NCBI GenBank assembly: GCA_007096045.1
Contig: SFAU01000179.1
Location: 1 to 34,395 of the forward strand
DNA length: 34,395 nt
Direction: 5' to 3'
Source: Microcystis novacekii Mn_MB_F_20050700_S1
Lineage (GTDB): Bacteria > Cyanobacteriota > Cyanobacteriia > Cyanobacteriales > Microcystaceae
Part shown: piece by piece, positions 17,024-23,513 of the stretch
Numbering within the stretch: the first letter of the stretch is position 1
Layout: each line of letters opens with the position of its first letter
Program-made: the position numbers and the translations under genes
Notes under the pieces: model-generated
The model's input: only the letters and a program-made list of their open reading frames with translations
Database searches by the model: none
Told to the model about the DNA's origin: nothing

Positions 17024-17479
17024 ATGGCAGCTATAAAAGTAGGCGATCGAGTTCCCGATTTTTCTCTCCCTTCCCAAACAGGGACAACGGTTAATATCAG
17101 CGATTTAATCGGTAAAAAATCCCTGGTAATTTATTTCTATCCCAAAGATGATACTCCGGGTTGTACCGCAGAATCCTGCGCTTTCCGCGATAGTTACGAA
17201 GTGTTTACCGACGCGGGTGCGGAAGTTATTGGTATTAGTGCCGATAGTCCCCAATCTCATCAACAATTTGCCCAAAAATATAATCTTCCCTTCACCCTTT
17301 TAAGTGATAGCGATAACCGAGTCCGGAAATTATTCGGTGTTCCCGCTACCTTATTCGTCCTCCCCGGACGAGTTACCTATATCATTGATAAAGAGGGAAT
17401 CGTCAGACATATTTTTGATTCTATGTTAGATTTTAAAGCTCACGTTACCGAATCTTTGAACACAATTAAATCTTTTTAG
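17024..17479 (+). CDS. bcp: Peroxiredoxin Q / bacterioferritin comigratory protein
   Basis: A 151-residue thioredoxin-fold peroxidase. The peroxidatic cysteine C47 is in TPGCT and the resolving C52 lies five residues on (CTAESC), the typical PrxQ/BCP atypical two-Cys arrangement. The conserved arginine region (RKLFGVP, near 105-111) and the closing strand (TYIIDKEGIVRHIFDS) are present. It reduces hydrogen peroxide and organic hydroperoxides with thioredoxin as donor. The start codon is 49 bp after the ABC-F stop, so co-transcription is possible. The length matches the family. Confidence 0.95.
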   Translation: MAAIKVGDRVPDFSLPSQTGTTVNISDLIGKKSLVIYFYPKDDTPGCTAESCAFRDSYEVFTDAGAEVIGISADSPQSHQQFAQKYNLPFTLLSDSDNRVRKLFGVPATLFVLPGRVTYIIDKEGIVRHIFDSMLDFKAHVTESLNTIKSF

Positions 17480-17552
17480 GTTGATGATTATGCAAGAAAT
17501 TAAAGCATCTATCCCATAATTGGGCCGGTTCTGACTTAAAAATAAAATTAAT

Positions 17553-17578
17553 GGTGTGTTAATTGAGACTAACACACC
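17553..17578 (+). promoter_or_regulatory. Perfect 9-bp stem hairpin upstream of xisH
   Basis: GGTGTGTTA (17553-17561) pairs exactly with TAACACACC (17570-17578) around an 8-nt loop. It lies between the peroxiredoxin stop (17479) and the xisH ATG (17616), with no U-tract on the plus strand. It may end the upstream transcript, protect the xisH mRNA or act as an operator; the sequence alone does not decide. Confidence 0.5.
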
Positions 17579-17615
17579 CTCAATCTACCTTCTATCTCTA
17601 AATTTATTCTTACTC

Positions 17616-18032
17616 ATGTCTGCAAGAGATAAGTTTCATGGATTGGTTAAGCATGACTTGGAAAATGAGGGTTGGACAATCACTCATGATCCTTACACTA
17701 TCGACTTAGGTTTTGTTGATTTTTATCTAGATTTAGGTGCAGAAAGGCTATTAGCTGCTATAAAAGACGATGAGAAAATAGCAGTAGAAATTAAAACATT
17801 TTTAGCAGCTTCGGCAATTTCAGAATTTCATACAGCTATTGGTCAATTTATTAACTATCGTATCGCTTTAGAAGATAATGATCCTAAACGCTTACTTTAT
17901 CTAGCGATTCCCGCAGATATATACAAACGCTTTTTTCAGAATACATTTATTCAGACAGTAATTCACAAAAATCAGATTCCCTTGATAGTGTACGACACCG
18001 AAAAAAAGGAGAAATTACAATGGATAAAATAG
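17616..18032 (+). CDS. xisH: XisH family protein (PD-(D/E)XK-like)
   Basis: A 138-residue protein starting MSARDKFHG. The frame is open further upstream to 17556, but the family N-terminus and the hairpin at 17553-17578 argue for the ATG at 17616. It follows XisH along its length: GWTITHDP (19-26), a D-L-G core (VDFYLDLGAE), IAVEIKTF (55-62) and AISEFHTAIGQFINYR (67-82). E58 and K60, with the upstream aspartates, fit the E-x-K part of a PD-(D/E)XK nuclease fold. XisH was named for controlling excision of the fdxN element in Anabaena, but homologues are scattered in many cyanobacteria lacking that element. It overlaps xisI by 13 bp. Confidence 0.9.
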   Translation: MSARDKFHGLVKHDLENEGWTITHDPYTIDLGFVDFYLDLGAERLLAAIKDDEKIAVEIKTFLAASAISEFHTAIGQFINYRIALEDNDPKRLLYLAIPADIYKRFFQNTFIQTVIHKNQIPLIVYDTEKKEKLQWIK

Positions 18033-18358
18033 ACCTATATCGCCAACATATTCAAGAATTAATGCTCGAAAGAGCCAAACTGAGAGCACCTAGTGATCCC
18101 GTCAAAACCGAAACAGTTTTTGATACCAAACAGGATCGTTATCTCTTGGTTCATGTGGGTTGGCGGGACAGCAGCACGCGCATTTATGGCTGTATAATTC
18201 ACGTTGATATTATCAATAATAAAATCTGGGTGCAGCACGACGGCACGGAAGAAGCGATCGCTGATAAATTGGTAGCGAGGGGAGTCCCCAAACAAGACAT
18301 CGTTTTAGCTTACCATGCGCCCCATGTGCGACAATATACCGAGTTTGCCCTTGGCTAA
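18020..18358 (+). CDS. xisI: XisI family protein
   Basis: A 112-residue protein matching XisI: MDKIDLYRQHIQELM at the start, DRYLLVHVGWRD and RIYGCIIHVDI in the middle, KIWVQHDGTEEAIADKLV, and the family-typical end PKQDIVLAYHAPHVRQYTEFA. Its ATG lies inside the last codons of xisH (overlap 18020-18032), so the two are probably translationally coupled and act as a pair. Only 12 bp separate its stop from the mutL ATG. A HIP1 site lies at 18254-18261. Molecular function is unknown beyond the genetic link to excision control in Anabaena. Confidence 0.9.
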   Translation: MDKIDLYRQHIQELMLERAKLRAPSDPVKTETVFDTKQDRYLLVHVGWRDSSTRIYGCIIHVDIINNKIWVQHDGTEEAIADKLVARGVPKQDIVLAYHAPHVRQYTEFALG

Positions 18359-18370
18359 AACCATTAATTG

Positions 18371-20023
18371 ATGACCTTGCCCATACAAGTTTTACCCCAA
18401 GACGTAATCGATTTAATTGCCGCAGGAGAGGTAATCGACTCTTTAGGCGCTGTGGTGCGAGAATTAGTCGAAAATGCCATTGATGCGGGGGCAGATAGGA
18501 TTACCATCGATATATCTCCCCAAAACTGGCGAATACAGGTATCGGATAACGGCAGGGGAATGTCCAGAGAAGATTTGCAACTGTGTAGCTATGCCCACAG
18601 TACCAGCAAAATCCGCCAACGGGACGATCTTTGGCAGATTACCAGTCTCGGATTCCGTGGTGAAGCTTTGCACAGTATCGCACAGGTGGCGCGTCTGCGG
18701 GTTGCCAGTCGCCATGACGATGATTTAGGTTGTTATTGTCTTTACAATCACCAAGGCGAGCCGGATAATTTAGAAACGATTCCTATAGCTATCGGCACTA
18801 TCGTGACGGTAGATAATCTCTTTGGTAACTTTCCTGTGCGTCGTCAAGCTTTACCGTCAATTAACAAACAATTAAAGGATATACAGACTTTAATCCCTAA
18901 TTTTGCTCTCTGTCATCCCCAAATTACTTGGCAGGTTTTCCAAGAGCATCAAGATTGGTTACGCATTAGTCCGGGTAGGGATGCCAGTCAAATATTACCG
19001 CAATTAGTTAAATCTCTGCATTTTAACGATTTAGCATCTCTAAAACTTGACTTAACGACTCCTGACGCAGAATCTGCCCAAATTGAATTAGTCATTGGTT
19101 TGCCCGATCGCATTTCTCGCCATCAACCGGATTGGGTTAGAATTGCTGTTAATGGGCGAATGGTGCGCTCATCGGAGTTAGAACAGGCAATATTTGAAGC
19201 TTTCGCTCGCACAGTCCCTAAAGATCGCTATCCCGTTTGTTTTCTCCATCTACATCTTAACCCTCGTTCGATCGACTGGAATCGTCACCCAGCTAAAGCG
19301 GAAATATACCTGCATAACCTCATTTTTTGGCAAGAACAGATAATTTCAGCCATAGAAAAGGCGTTAGGTCTAAATCCCGAACATATACCCGAAAAAGCGC
19401 AAAATCAGCGCATCAGTCAAATTCTCAAGGCTGCCGAAGAAAAAAGCACCTATACAATAGGGGAGAAATCCCCGAAAAATCGGCTGGAATTAAAGGCACT
19501 GGCCCAAATTCACCAAACTTACATAGTTGCCGAACATCCTAACGGATTATGGTTAGTGGAACAACATATTGCCCATGAGCGGGTTTTATACGAACGTTTA
19601 GAGGATAACTGGGAAATCGTGCCGTTAGACGATCCGATCATCTTAAATCAGCTAACTACTCGACAAATCGAACAATTACAACGTTTAGGATTAGAAGTTG
19701 CTAGTTTTGGCGATCGCTCTTGGGCAATTCGTAGTATCCCTGTTCTACTAAAAGATCGCGAGGATCGGGCTGATGCTTTACTAGAATTAAGTTTAGGGGG
19801 GGATTTACAAACCGCTCAGGTTGCCACCGCTTGCCGCAGTGCGATCCGCAACGGTACAGCTTTGAGTTTAGAAGAAATGCAGAATTTACTCGATGATTGG
19901 CAAAATACCCGTAATCCCCGCACCTGTCCCCACGGAAGACCGATTTACTTATCCTTAGAAGAAACCTCGCTCGCTCGCTTCTTCCGTCGTCATTGGGTAA
20001 TCGGCAAAAGTCACGGCATTTAA
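18371..20023 (+). CDS. mutL: DNA mismatch repair protein MutL
   Basis: A 550-residue MutL. The ATG at 18371 is preferred over the TTG three bases earlier because it gives the usual MTLPIQVLP N-terminus. The GHKL ATPase motifs are intact: LVENAIDAGA (about 32-41), DNGRGM (59-64) and SLGFRGEAL (92-100). The C-terminal domain has EQHIAHERVLYE, a variant of the DQHA(x)2E(x)4E endonuclease motif with Asp to Glu and the first Ala to Ile. ACRSAIRNG and CPHGRP, the other metal-site blocks of endonuclease-type MutL, are also present. It is expected to act with MutS in mismatch repair and probably has a latent nicking activity. The linker between domains is short (about residues 335-380). The gene follows xisHI by 12 bp, and a heptamer array begins directly after its TAA. 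Confidence 0.95.
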   Translation: MTLPIQVLPQDVIDLIAAGEVIDSLGAVVRELVENAIDAGADRITIDISPQNWRIQVSDNGRGMSREDLQLCSYAHSTSKIRQRDDLWQITSLGFRGEALHSIAQVARLRVASRHDDDLGCYCLYNHQGEPDNLETIPIAIGTIVTVDNLFGNFPVRRQALPSINKQLKDIQTLIPNFALCHPQITWQVFQEHQDWLRISPGRDASQILPQLVKSLHFNDLASLKLDLTTPDAESAQIELVIGLPDRISRHQPDWVRIAVNGRMVRSSELEQAIFEAFARTVPKDRYPVCFLHLHLNPRSIDWNRHPAKAEIYLHNLIFWQEQIISAIEKALGLNPEHIPEKAQNQRISQILKAAEEKSTYTIGEKSPKNRLELKALAQIHQTYIVAEHPNGLWLVEQHIAHERVLYERLEDNWEIVPLDDPIILNQLTTRQIEQLQRLGLEVASFGDRSWAIRSIPVLLKDREDRADALLELSLGGDLQTAQVATACRSAIRNGTALSLEEMQNLLDDWQNTRNPRTCPHGRPIYLSLEETSLARFFRRHWVIGKSHGI

Positions 20024-20268
20024 TCAGTTATCAGTTATCAGTTATCAGTTATCAGATGTAAGTTATCAGTTATCAGTTATCAGATGTAAGTTATCAGTTA
20101 TCAGTTATCAGTTATCAGATGTAAGTTTTAAGTTAATTAGTTAGTTATCTTTATCTTTATCTTTATCTTTATACCTGTTTACTGATTACCGTTTACTGAT
20201 TACTGATTACTGATTACTGATCACTGTTCACTGTTTACTGTTTACTGATCACTGTTCACTGTTCACTG
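20024..20268. repeat. Heptamer repeat field B between mutL and the histidine kinase
   Basis: The whole 239-bp gap between two convergent genes is repeat. It starts as TCAGTTA units from 20024, interrupted three times by the same TCAGATGTAAG punctuation up to about 20125. A CTTTAT hexamer run follows (about 20148-20172). It then changes to TACTGAT, TTCACTG and TTTACTG heptamers up to about 20268. The first unit begins on the base after the mutL stop, and the last unit supplies the TGA and the final Gln codon of the minus-strand kinase gene. No gene or recognised terminator is present. Confidence 0.9.
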
Positions 20269-21375
20269 AAAATTGGGAGATATTGCTAGGGAAAAACGAA
20301 AAGTGCTGCCTTTTCCTAATTCACTTTCCACCTCGATTTGACTTTGGTGTAATTCCACTAAACGACGGGTAATCGCTAAACCGATACCACTACCCCCAGA
20401 ATAACGGGAACGAGAACGATCAGCCCGCCAAAAGCGCTCGAAAATAAAGGGTAAATCCTCTGCTGCGATGCCGATTCCTGTATCGATAACGGCAATTTTT
20501 AGGCGATTTTTGTCCCTTGTCACTTGCAGGGTAATGGCACCATTATCGGTGTAACGAATCGCATTACCTAGCAGATTAACTAGGATTTGTTCGAGGCGAT
20601 CAGGATCGGCCATAACAGAGGGTAAATTGGGGGGACAATCTAACTGTAAAGTCGGTCCATCTTCTAATAATTGATCGGCAAATTTTTCAATGAGAGAATT
20701 TAACAAAGGTAATAAATTAACAGGTTGCAGTTTAATCGAGAGATAACCAGATTCTGCTCGCGATAGCTCCTGTAGATCGTGGGTTAAACGTTCTAATCTG
20801 CGGGTTTCTTTCACTAATTTTTGATAAAGTTCTGGATTAGGTTTGATCGCACCATCGGCTAATTCTTCTAAATATCCCCGCACTACAGTTAAAGGGGTGC
20901 GTAATTCGTGGGTAAGATCACCGATTAATTCCTGGCGCCTTTTTTCCACATCGGCTAAACTAATCGCCATCTGATTAAAACTGATGGCTAATTGATTTAA
21001 TTCGGGGATTTCGCTTTCTGGAACTCGCGCCGATAAATCCCCTTCAGCAAAATTTTTAGTGATTTGTTTCATTTGTTTTACCGGTTTCATAATGCGTTGA
21101 GAAACCAAAAAACTCAGATAACCAGCTGCGCTTCCCCCCGCAATAAATGACCAAATGGCACTACTATCCCAAGCTGTCTCAAAACCCCTAACCAAGAAAG
21201 TTCTCGCCGAGCGCACGGTAAAAAATCCCTGCCTTTCTAACTGTTCCAAACGCAAAACAAACATTCGCGGAGAAGATAATTTAGCAATGATAATAAAGCT
21301 ACTCAATCCCACCACCATAACGAGGAGATGGGATAAAAATAATCTGGTTCCTAAGCTTAATTTTGGTGGCTGCAT
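20263..21375 (-). CDS. Sensor histidine kinase (HAMP, HisKA, HATPase)
   Basis: A 370-residue membrane kinase of BaeS-like layout. TM1 is at about 11-31 and TM2 at about 72-92, with only about 40 periplasmic residues between them, so ligand sensing is probably intramembrane or through small signals. HAMP covers about 93-145. The phospho-acceptor is H156 (LTHELRTP). The ATPase domain shows the N box LLGNAIRY, G1 DTGIGIA, F box FERFW and G2 GGSGIGLAI. No response regulator adjoins it, so the partner must be elsewhere, as is usual for cyanobacterial Hik proteins. The 3' end lies inside the heptamer field: the last codon and stop come from repeat sequence, so the original C-terminus may have been altered slightly. 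Confidence 0.93.
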   Translation of the reverse strand: MQPPKLSLGTRLFLSHLLVMVVGLSSFIIIAKLSSPRMFVLRLEQLERQGFFTVRSARTFLVRGFETAWDSSAIWSFIAGGSAAGYLSFLVSQRIMKPVKQMKQITKNFAEGDLSARVPESEIPELNQLAISFNQMAISLADVEKRRQELIGDLTHELRTPLTVVRGYLEELADGAIKPNPELYQKLVKETRRLERLTHDLQELSRAESGYLSIKLQPVNLLPLLNSLIEKFADQLLEDGPTLQLDCPPNLPSVMADPDRLEQILVNLLGNAIRYTDNGAITLQVTRDKNRLKIAVIDTGIGIAAEDLPFIFERFWRADRSRSRYSGGSGIGLAITRRLVELHQSQIEVESELGKGSTFRFSLAISPNFQ

Positions 21376-21780
21376 ATTTGTTAAAAAACTCTATTTGTCG
21401 TCAATATTATTGAGAGATTGCTGCGTAAATCTAAAAACATTGTTGGCTAATATCTTTTGGTCTTTTTGAAATTAAAAAGTGCCAGCCATTGGATTGTTCG
21501 GTGGGAAAATTTAGGGACTTTTTCCCTGAAAATTAGGTAATTGACCACCTAAAAATGGGGAAAACCCCACACCCCACATCCTACCCCTAGGAAAAACTTT
21601 TTGCTGCAAACCCTATTGACAGTGTTTCTCATAAAGATGAAGTATAACAGGATTTGCTATCGACGACCGACTCCCGAAAACAAAAACTTTGTACCTCACC
21701 GTTAAGATAACGGCCATATATTCGGCTACAGCATCTTAAATAAACTGACAAGAGAAAAAATCCTCCTAGGTATGTATCTT
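21376..21780. other. Intergenic region between kinase start and leader RNA
   Basis: About 400 bp without a convincing gene. It holds a small G-rich/C-rich hairpin (TGGGG-AAAA-CCCCA near 21557-21570) and a C-rich, A-interrupted run up to 21595. A TTGACA hexamer lies at 21616-21621 with TATAAC at 21643-21648, but the 21-bp spacing is too long for a standard promoter. The region must contain the kinase promoter (minus) and the promoter of the leader RNA and CpcD-domain gene (plus); neither can be fixed by eye. Confidence 0.4.
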
Positions 21781-21969
21781 CAGGGATGGCTAAATCAAGA
21801 ACTCTATCGGGTTCTTCCTGTGGAAGAATCTCCCGTTAAGCTATGCTCTGAGGGGAGAGTAGGTCAAAATTTAACTTTTTGCCCCTCTATGCTATGGTAT
21901 CAAGAGGCGCTACTCTGTTAGGAGATGATTTTGCTTGAGTCATCTGCTCAAAGTAGCGTCTGTTTTTTT
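21781..21969 (+). ncRNA. Structured leader RNA or small RNA ending in an intrinsic terminator
   Basis: Three successive hairpins are visible on the plus strand. Hairpin 1 (21808-21835) is CGGGTTCTTCC / GGAAGAA-TCT-CCCG with a TGT loop. Hairpin 2 (21850-21887) is closed by GAGGGG / CCCCTC with an inner CAAAA / TTTTG pairing. Hairpin 3 (21905-21961) is a terminator. The block lies directly upstream of the CpcD/DUF1816 gene (ATG 22002). It could be an attenuating or ligand-sensing leader, or a free small RNA ending at about 21969. I do not recognise an Rfam family; it lacks the closing rod of 6S RNA and tmRNA or RNase P motifs. Confidence 0.5.
21905..21969 (+). terminator. Intrinsic terminator 32 bp upstream of the CpcD/DUF1816 gene
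   Basis: AGGCGCTACT (21905-21914) pairs with AGTAGCGTCT (21952-21961), 10 bp with one G-U. An inner 6-bp stem joins 21923-21928 and 21940-21945. Seven T residues follow at 21963-21969. An alternative 5-bp stem, TTGAG (21935-21939) with CTCAA (21947-21951), overlaps the inner arm, so two inner folds compete. Being placed before rather than after a gene, it looks like premature termination in a 5' leader or the end of a small RNA. Confidence 0.8.
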
Positions 21970-22001
21970 AACCCTTACCCCCAAAAGAGAATCTTTTCTG
22001 T

Positions 22002-22418
22002 ATGCTAGAGGCTAATAATCAGGGAGAGAATCAAATATTTCTCTATGAAGTTGTTTTTTCCGGTTCTTCTGGCTCTTTGCCTCAACGCTTCTCCCAGACA
22101 GTCTTGCGAGTACCTAAAAGCCGCATGAGTCAAGAAACACAGCGCCTCCTGCGCCAAGGGGCCAAGATTCTCAGTATAAGGCCTCTTGACCCAGAAACTC
22201 TCTCGATCAAGCCTAGTTTACCCCCTCAACCCTGGTGGGTAGAGATCACCACCAGTCAGCCGAAATGTCTCTATTATTTCGGTCCTTTCGAGAGTTTTTC
22301 TGAAGCTTTATCCCATCAATCCGGTTATATCGAAGACCTACAATCGGAATCTGCCGTGGGAATTAACAGCGAAATTAAACAATGTCAGCCAGAGGTTTTA
22401 ACTCAAGAAGATTTTTAA
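22002..22418 (+). CDS. CpcD-like linker-domain protein with DUF1816
   Basis: A 138-residue protein with two parts. Residues 11-62 follow the phycobilisome rod-capping linker domain (CpcD/ApcC type): FLYEVV, then LRVPKSRMSQETQRLLRQGAKILSIRPL, ending in the signature G-A/G-K-I-x-S-I. Residues 77-115 fit DUF1816 (WWVEITTS, YYFGPFESFSEA), a small domain found mainly in cyanobacteria. The combination suggests a protein that contacts phycobilisome rods or borrows the linker fold, perhaps for regulation or turnover, rather than a structural linker (inference). The leader with a terminator just upstream suggests conditional expression. No cpc genes are in the window. Confidence 0.8.
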   Translation: MLEANNQGENQIFLYEVVFSGSSGSLPQRFSQTVLRVPKSRMSQETQRLLRQGAKILSIRPLDPETLSIKPSLPPQPWWVEITTSQPKCLYYFGPFESFSEALSHQSGYIEDLQSESAVGINSEIKQCQPEVLTQEDF

Positions 22419-22444
22419 TTTATGGTATCTGATTATACAGATTT

Positions 22445-22639
22445 TTAGGAATAGTTAGTTTCCTCTTGTTTTCGTTGAACAATGCCTTTACCCTCACAGA
22501 ATTTACAGGGGACGGATTCATTCTCTGTCTCTAGATAGATTCTTCCTTTGCCTTGGCAGTGGGGACAGATAACTTTTTCTTCCCGCCAATAATTCTCTAA
22601 AAAAGCCTCATCGGTAATATAGGTAAAATCTTCAAACAT
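22445..22639 (-). CDS. DnaJ-type zinc-finger mini-protein
   Basis: A 64-residue protein with two CxxCxGKG motifs, CPHCQGKG (C25, C28) and CKFCEGKG (C45, C48). This is the spacing of one zinc site in the DnaJ cysteine-rich domain, without a J domain. An AAGAGGA element just upstream of the ATG on the minus strand supports the start. Small proteins of this type are widespread in cyanobacteria and plants (for example in thylakoid biogenesis factors), where they are thought to act as thiol or holdase chaperones; the role here is inferred only from the motif. It converges on the CpcD/DUF1816 gene with 26 bp between stops. Confidence 0.85.
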   Translation of the reverse strand: MFEDFTYITDEAFLENYWREEKVICPHCQGKGRIYLETENESVPCKFCEGKGIVQRKQEETNYS

Positions 22640-23126
22640 TAGCTTGTCCTCTTATCGTTGAGATAGCTTAATCTGGATTCATCTTTCAACCTGAGAAATT
22701 GAAAATCAGTTTTACCCCCATCGTAAAAAAGATCGGGTTCATTCTTCTTGAAACTTAAATTACTTCATATTTATTTATATTTATTAATATATAATGAGTG
22801 TTCACTATCAATCTTGTCTAGCTCACATCGCAGTGTTTTACTTTATTTTACATTACGGAGTCGCGATTTTCGCCAGAGGTCTAATGTTGACCGATCACAG
22901 CAAAAAAAGCTCCGGCACTCCCTACTCCGGGATCATAGCCAATCAATTGAAAATGATTAGCCGTAGCAATAAGGCAATAAGTGGGTGGGTGGAATTAAAT
23001 ATAAGATGAACGTAGGTTGGGTTGAAGCATGAAACCCAACGCCCGCATAGTTTACGCTACCGCTAACCCATCCTACAAATAATTGTGCCTCCCTACTTAG
23101 AATTAAAATTTGAGGACTAAAAAGTA
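22640..23126. other. Intergenic region with an AT-rich segment and dispersed palindromic repeat copy 1
   Basis: From about 22755 to 22795 the DNA is nearly pure A/T (TTATTTATATTTATTAATATATAA), with TATA-like boxes that could be promoters. Two overlapping short open frames (22748-22960 and 22794-23009) have no ribosome sites or family signals and are not called. Bases 23012-23096 are the first copy of the dispersed repeat described separately. The DUF3082 gene follows, with GAGG 12 bp before its ATG. Confidence 0.5.
23012..23096. repeat. Dispersed palindromic repeat (GTAGGTTGGG family), copy 1, uninterrupted
   Basis: An 85-bp element from GTAGGTTGGG to CCTCCCTAC, with short inverted ends. Near its left end GTTGGGTT pairs with AAACCCAAC (23016-23023 with 23032-23040), and the left end also pairs with AACCCATCCTAC (23065-23076). 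A second copy is at 25300-25500. In this copy the junction GCTAACCC (23062-23069) is the uninterrupted form of the site that carries an insertion in copy 2. An 8-bp direct repeat GAATTAAA occurs on both sides (22992 and 23100) but is less convincing than the 37-bp one around copy 2. Confidence 0.85.
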
Positions 23127-23417
23127 ATGACCACAGAATTAGAAACCAAAAAAGTTACTCCTACTCGCTGTTTAGTTGGTGCGGCAATTTCCGCCGCCTT
23201 GGGGACAATTCTCTATTATCTCACGGCAGCGATCGGTCATTCTTTTTACTCAAAACCAATGGTTGCACACAGTCCGATCGCCTTGAGAATTGGCAGTGCT
23301 GTCCGGACTTTGGTTTTTGGTTTAGCTTCTCTAGGAACCTTTATTTTTGCTTTTGTCACCATTGGTTTAATTCTTTTGGCTATCCAATTACTACTTAAAC
23401 GCCCTCAACAAACATAA
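23127..23417 (+). CDS. DUF3082-type small membrane protein
   Basis: A 96-residue protein with a polar N-terminus (MTTELETKKVTPTR) and two or three hydrophobic segments: about 15-37, an amphipathic stretch with SKPMVAHSPIALRIGSAVRT, and about 60-90. The pattern matches the cyanobacterial DUF3082 family as I remember it, whose function is unknown. GAGG upstream supports the start. It converges on the DUF1400 hydrolase gene, and heptamer array C lies between them. Confidence 0.7.
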   Translation: MTTELETKKVTPTRCLVGAAISAALGTILYYLTAAIGHSFYSKPMVAHSPIALRIGSAVRTLVFGLASLGTFIFAFVTIGLILLAIQLLLKRPQQT

Positions 23418-23441
23418 ATTATGAATTATGAATTGGCAGTG

Positions 23442-23513
23442 GGGAAGTGGGGAGCTTTTCAGTGATCAGTAAACTGATAACTGATCACTGATAACTGATA
23501 ACTGATAACTGAT
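23442..23513. repeat. Heptamer array C with a 12-bp inverted repeat
   Basis: The segment enters through GGGAAGTGGGGAG (23442-23454, shared with array A). TCAGTGATCAGT (23459-23470) then pairs exactly with ACTGATCACTGA (23480-23491), followed by ATAACTG/ACTGATA units. The last unit reads ACTGATT and its final T is the first base of the complement of the TAA stop of the minus-strand hydrolase gene (23513-23515). The hairpin could act as a bidirectional terminator for the two convergent genes. Confidence 0.9.

Noticed and set aside
17556-17615. N-terminal extension of xisH (20 extra residues)
   Set aside because: The extension would begin inside a perfect hairpin and precedes the conserved MSARDKFHG family start at 17616.
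17616-18358. Evidence for an fdxN-type excision element because xisH/xisI are present
   Set aside because: No xisF-type recombinase, no interrupted nif gene and no attachment-like direct repeats are in the window.
20024-20262. CRISPR array or origin iterons in the heptamer field
   Set aside because: Units are 7 bp, directly adjacent, with no unique spacers of CRISPR length, no cas genes, no dnaA or DnaA boxes nearby.
21781-21969. 6S RNA, tmRNA or RNase P RNA
   Set aside because: The fold is three separate hairpins, not a long closed rod; no tag-peptide frame and no RNase P core motifs were found. Kept as an unassigned leader or sRNA.
22748-23009. Two overlapping small plus-strand frames
   Set aside because: They begin in an A/T-rich stretch, have no ribosome site, and do not resemble known proteins.
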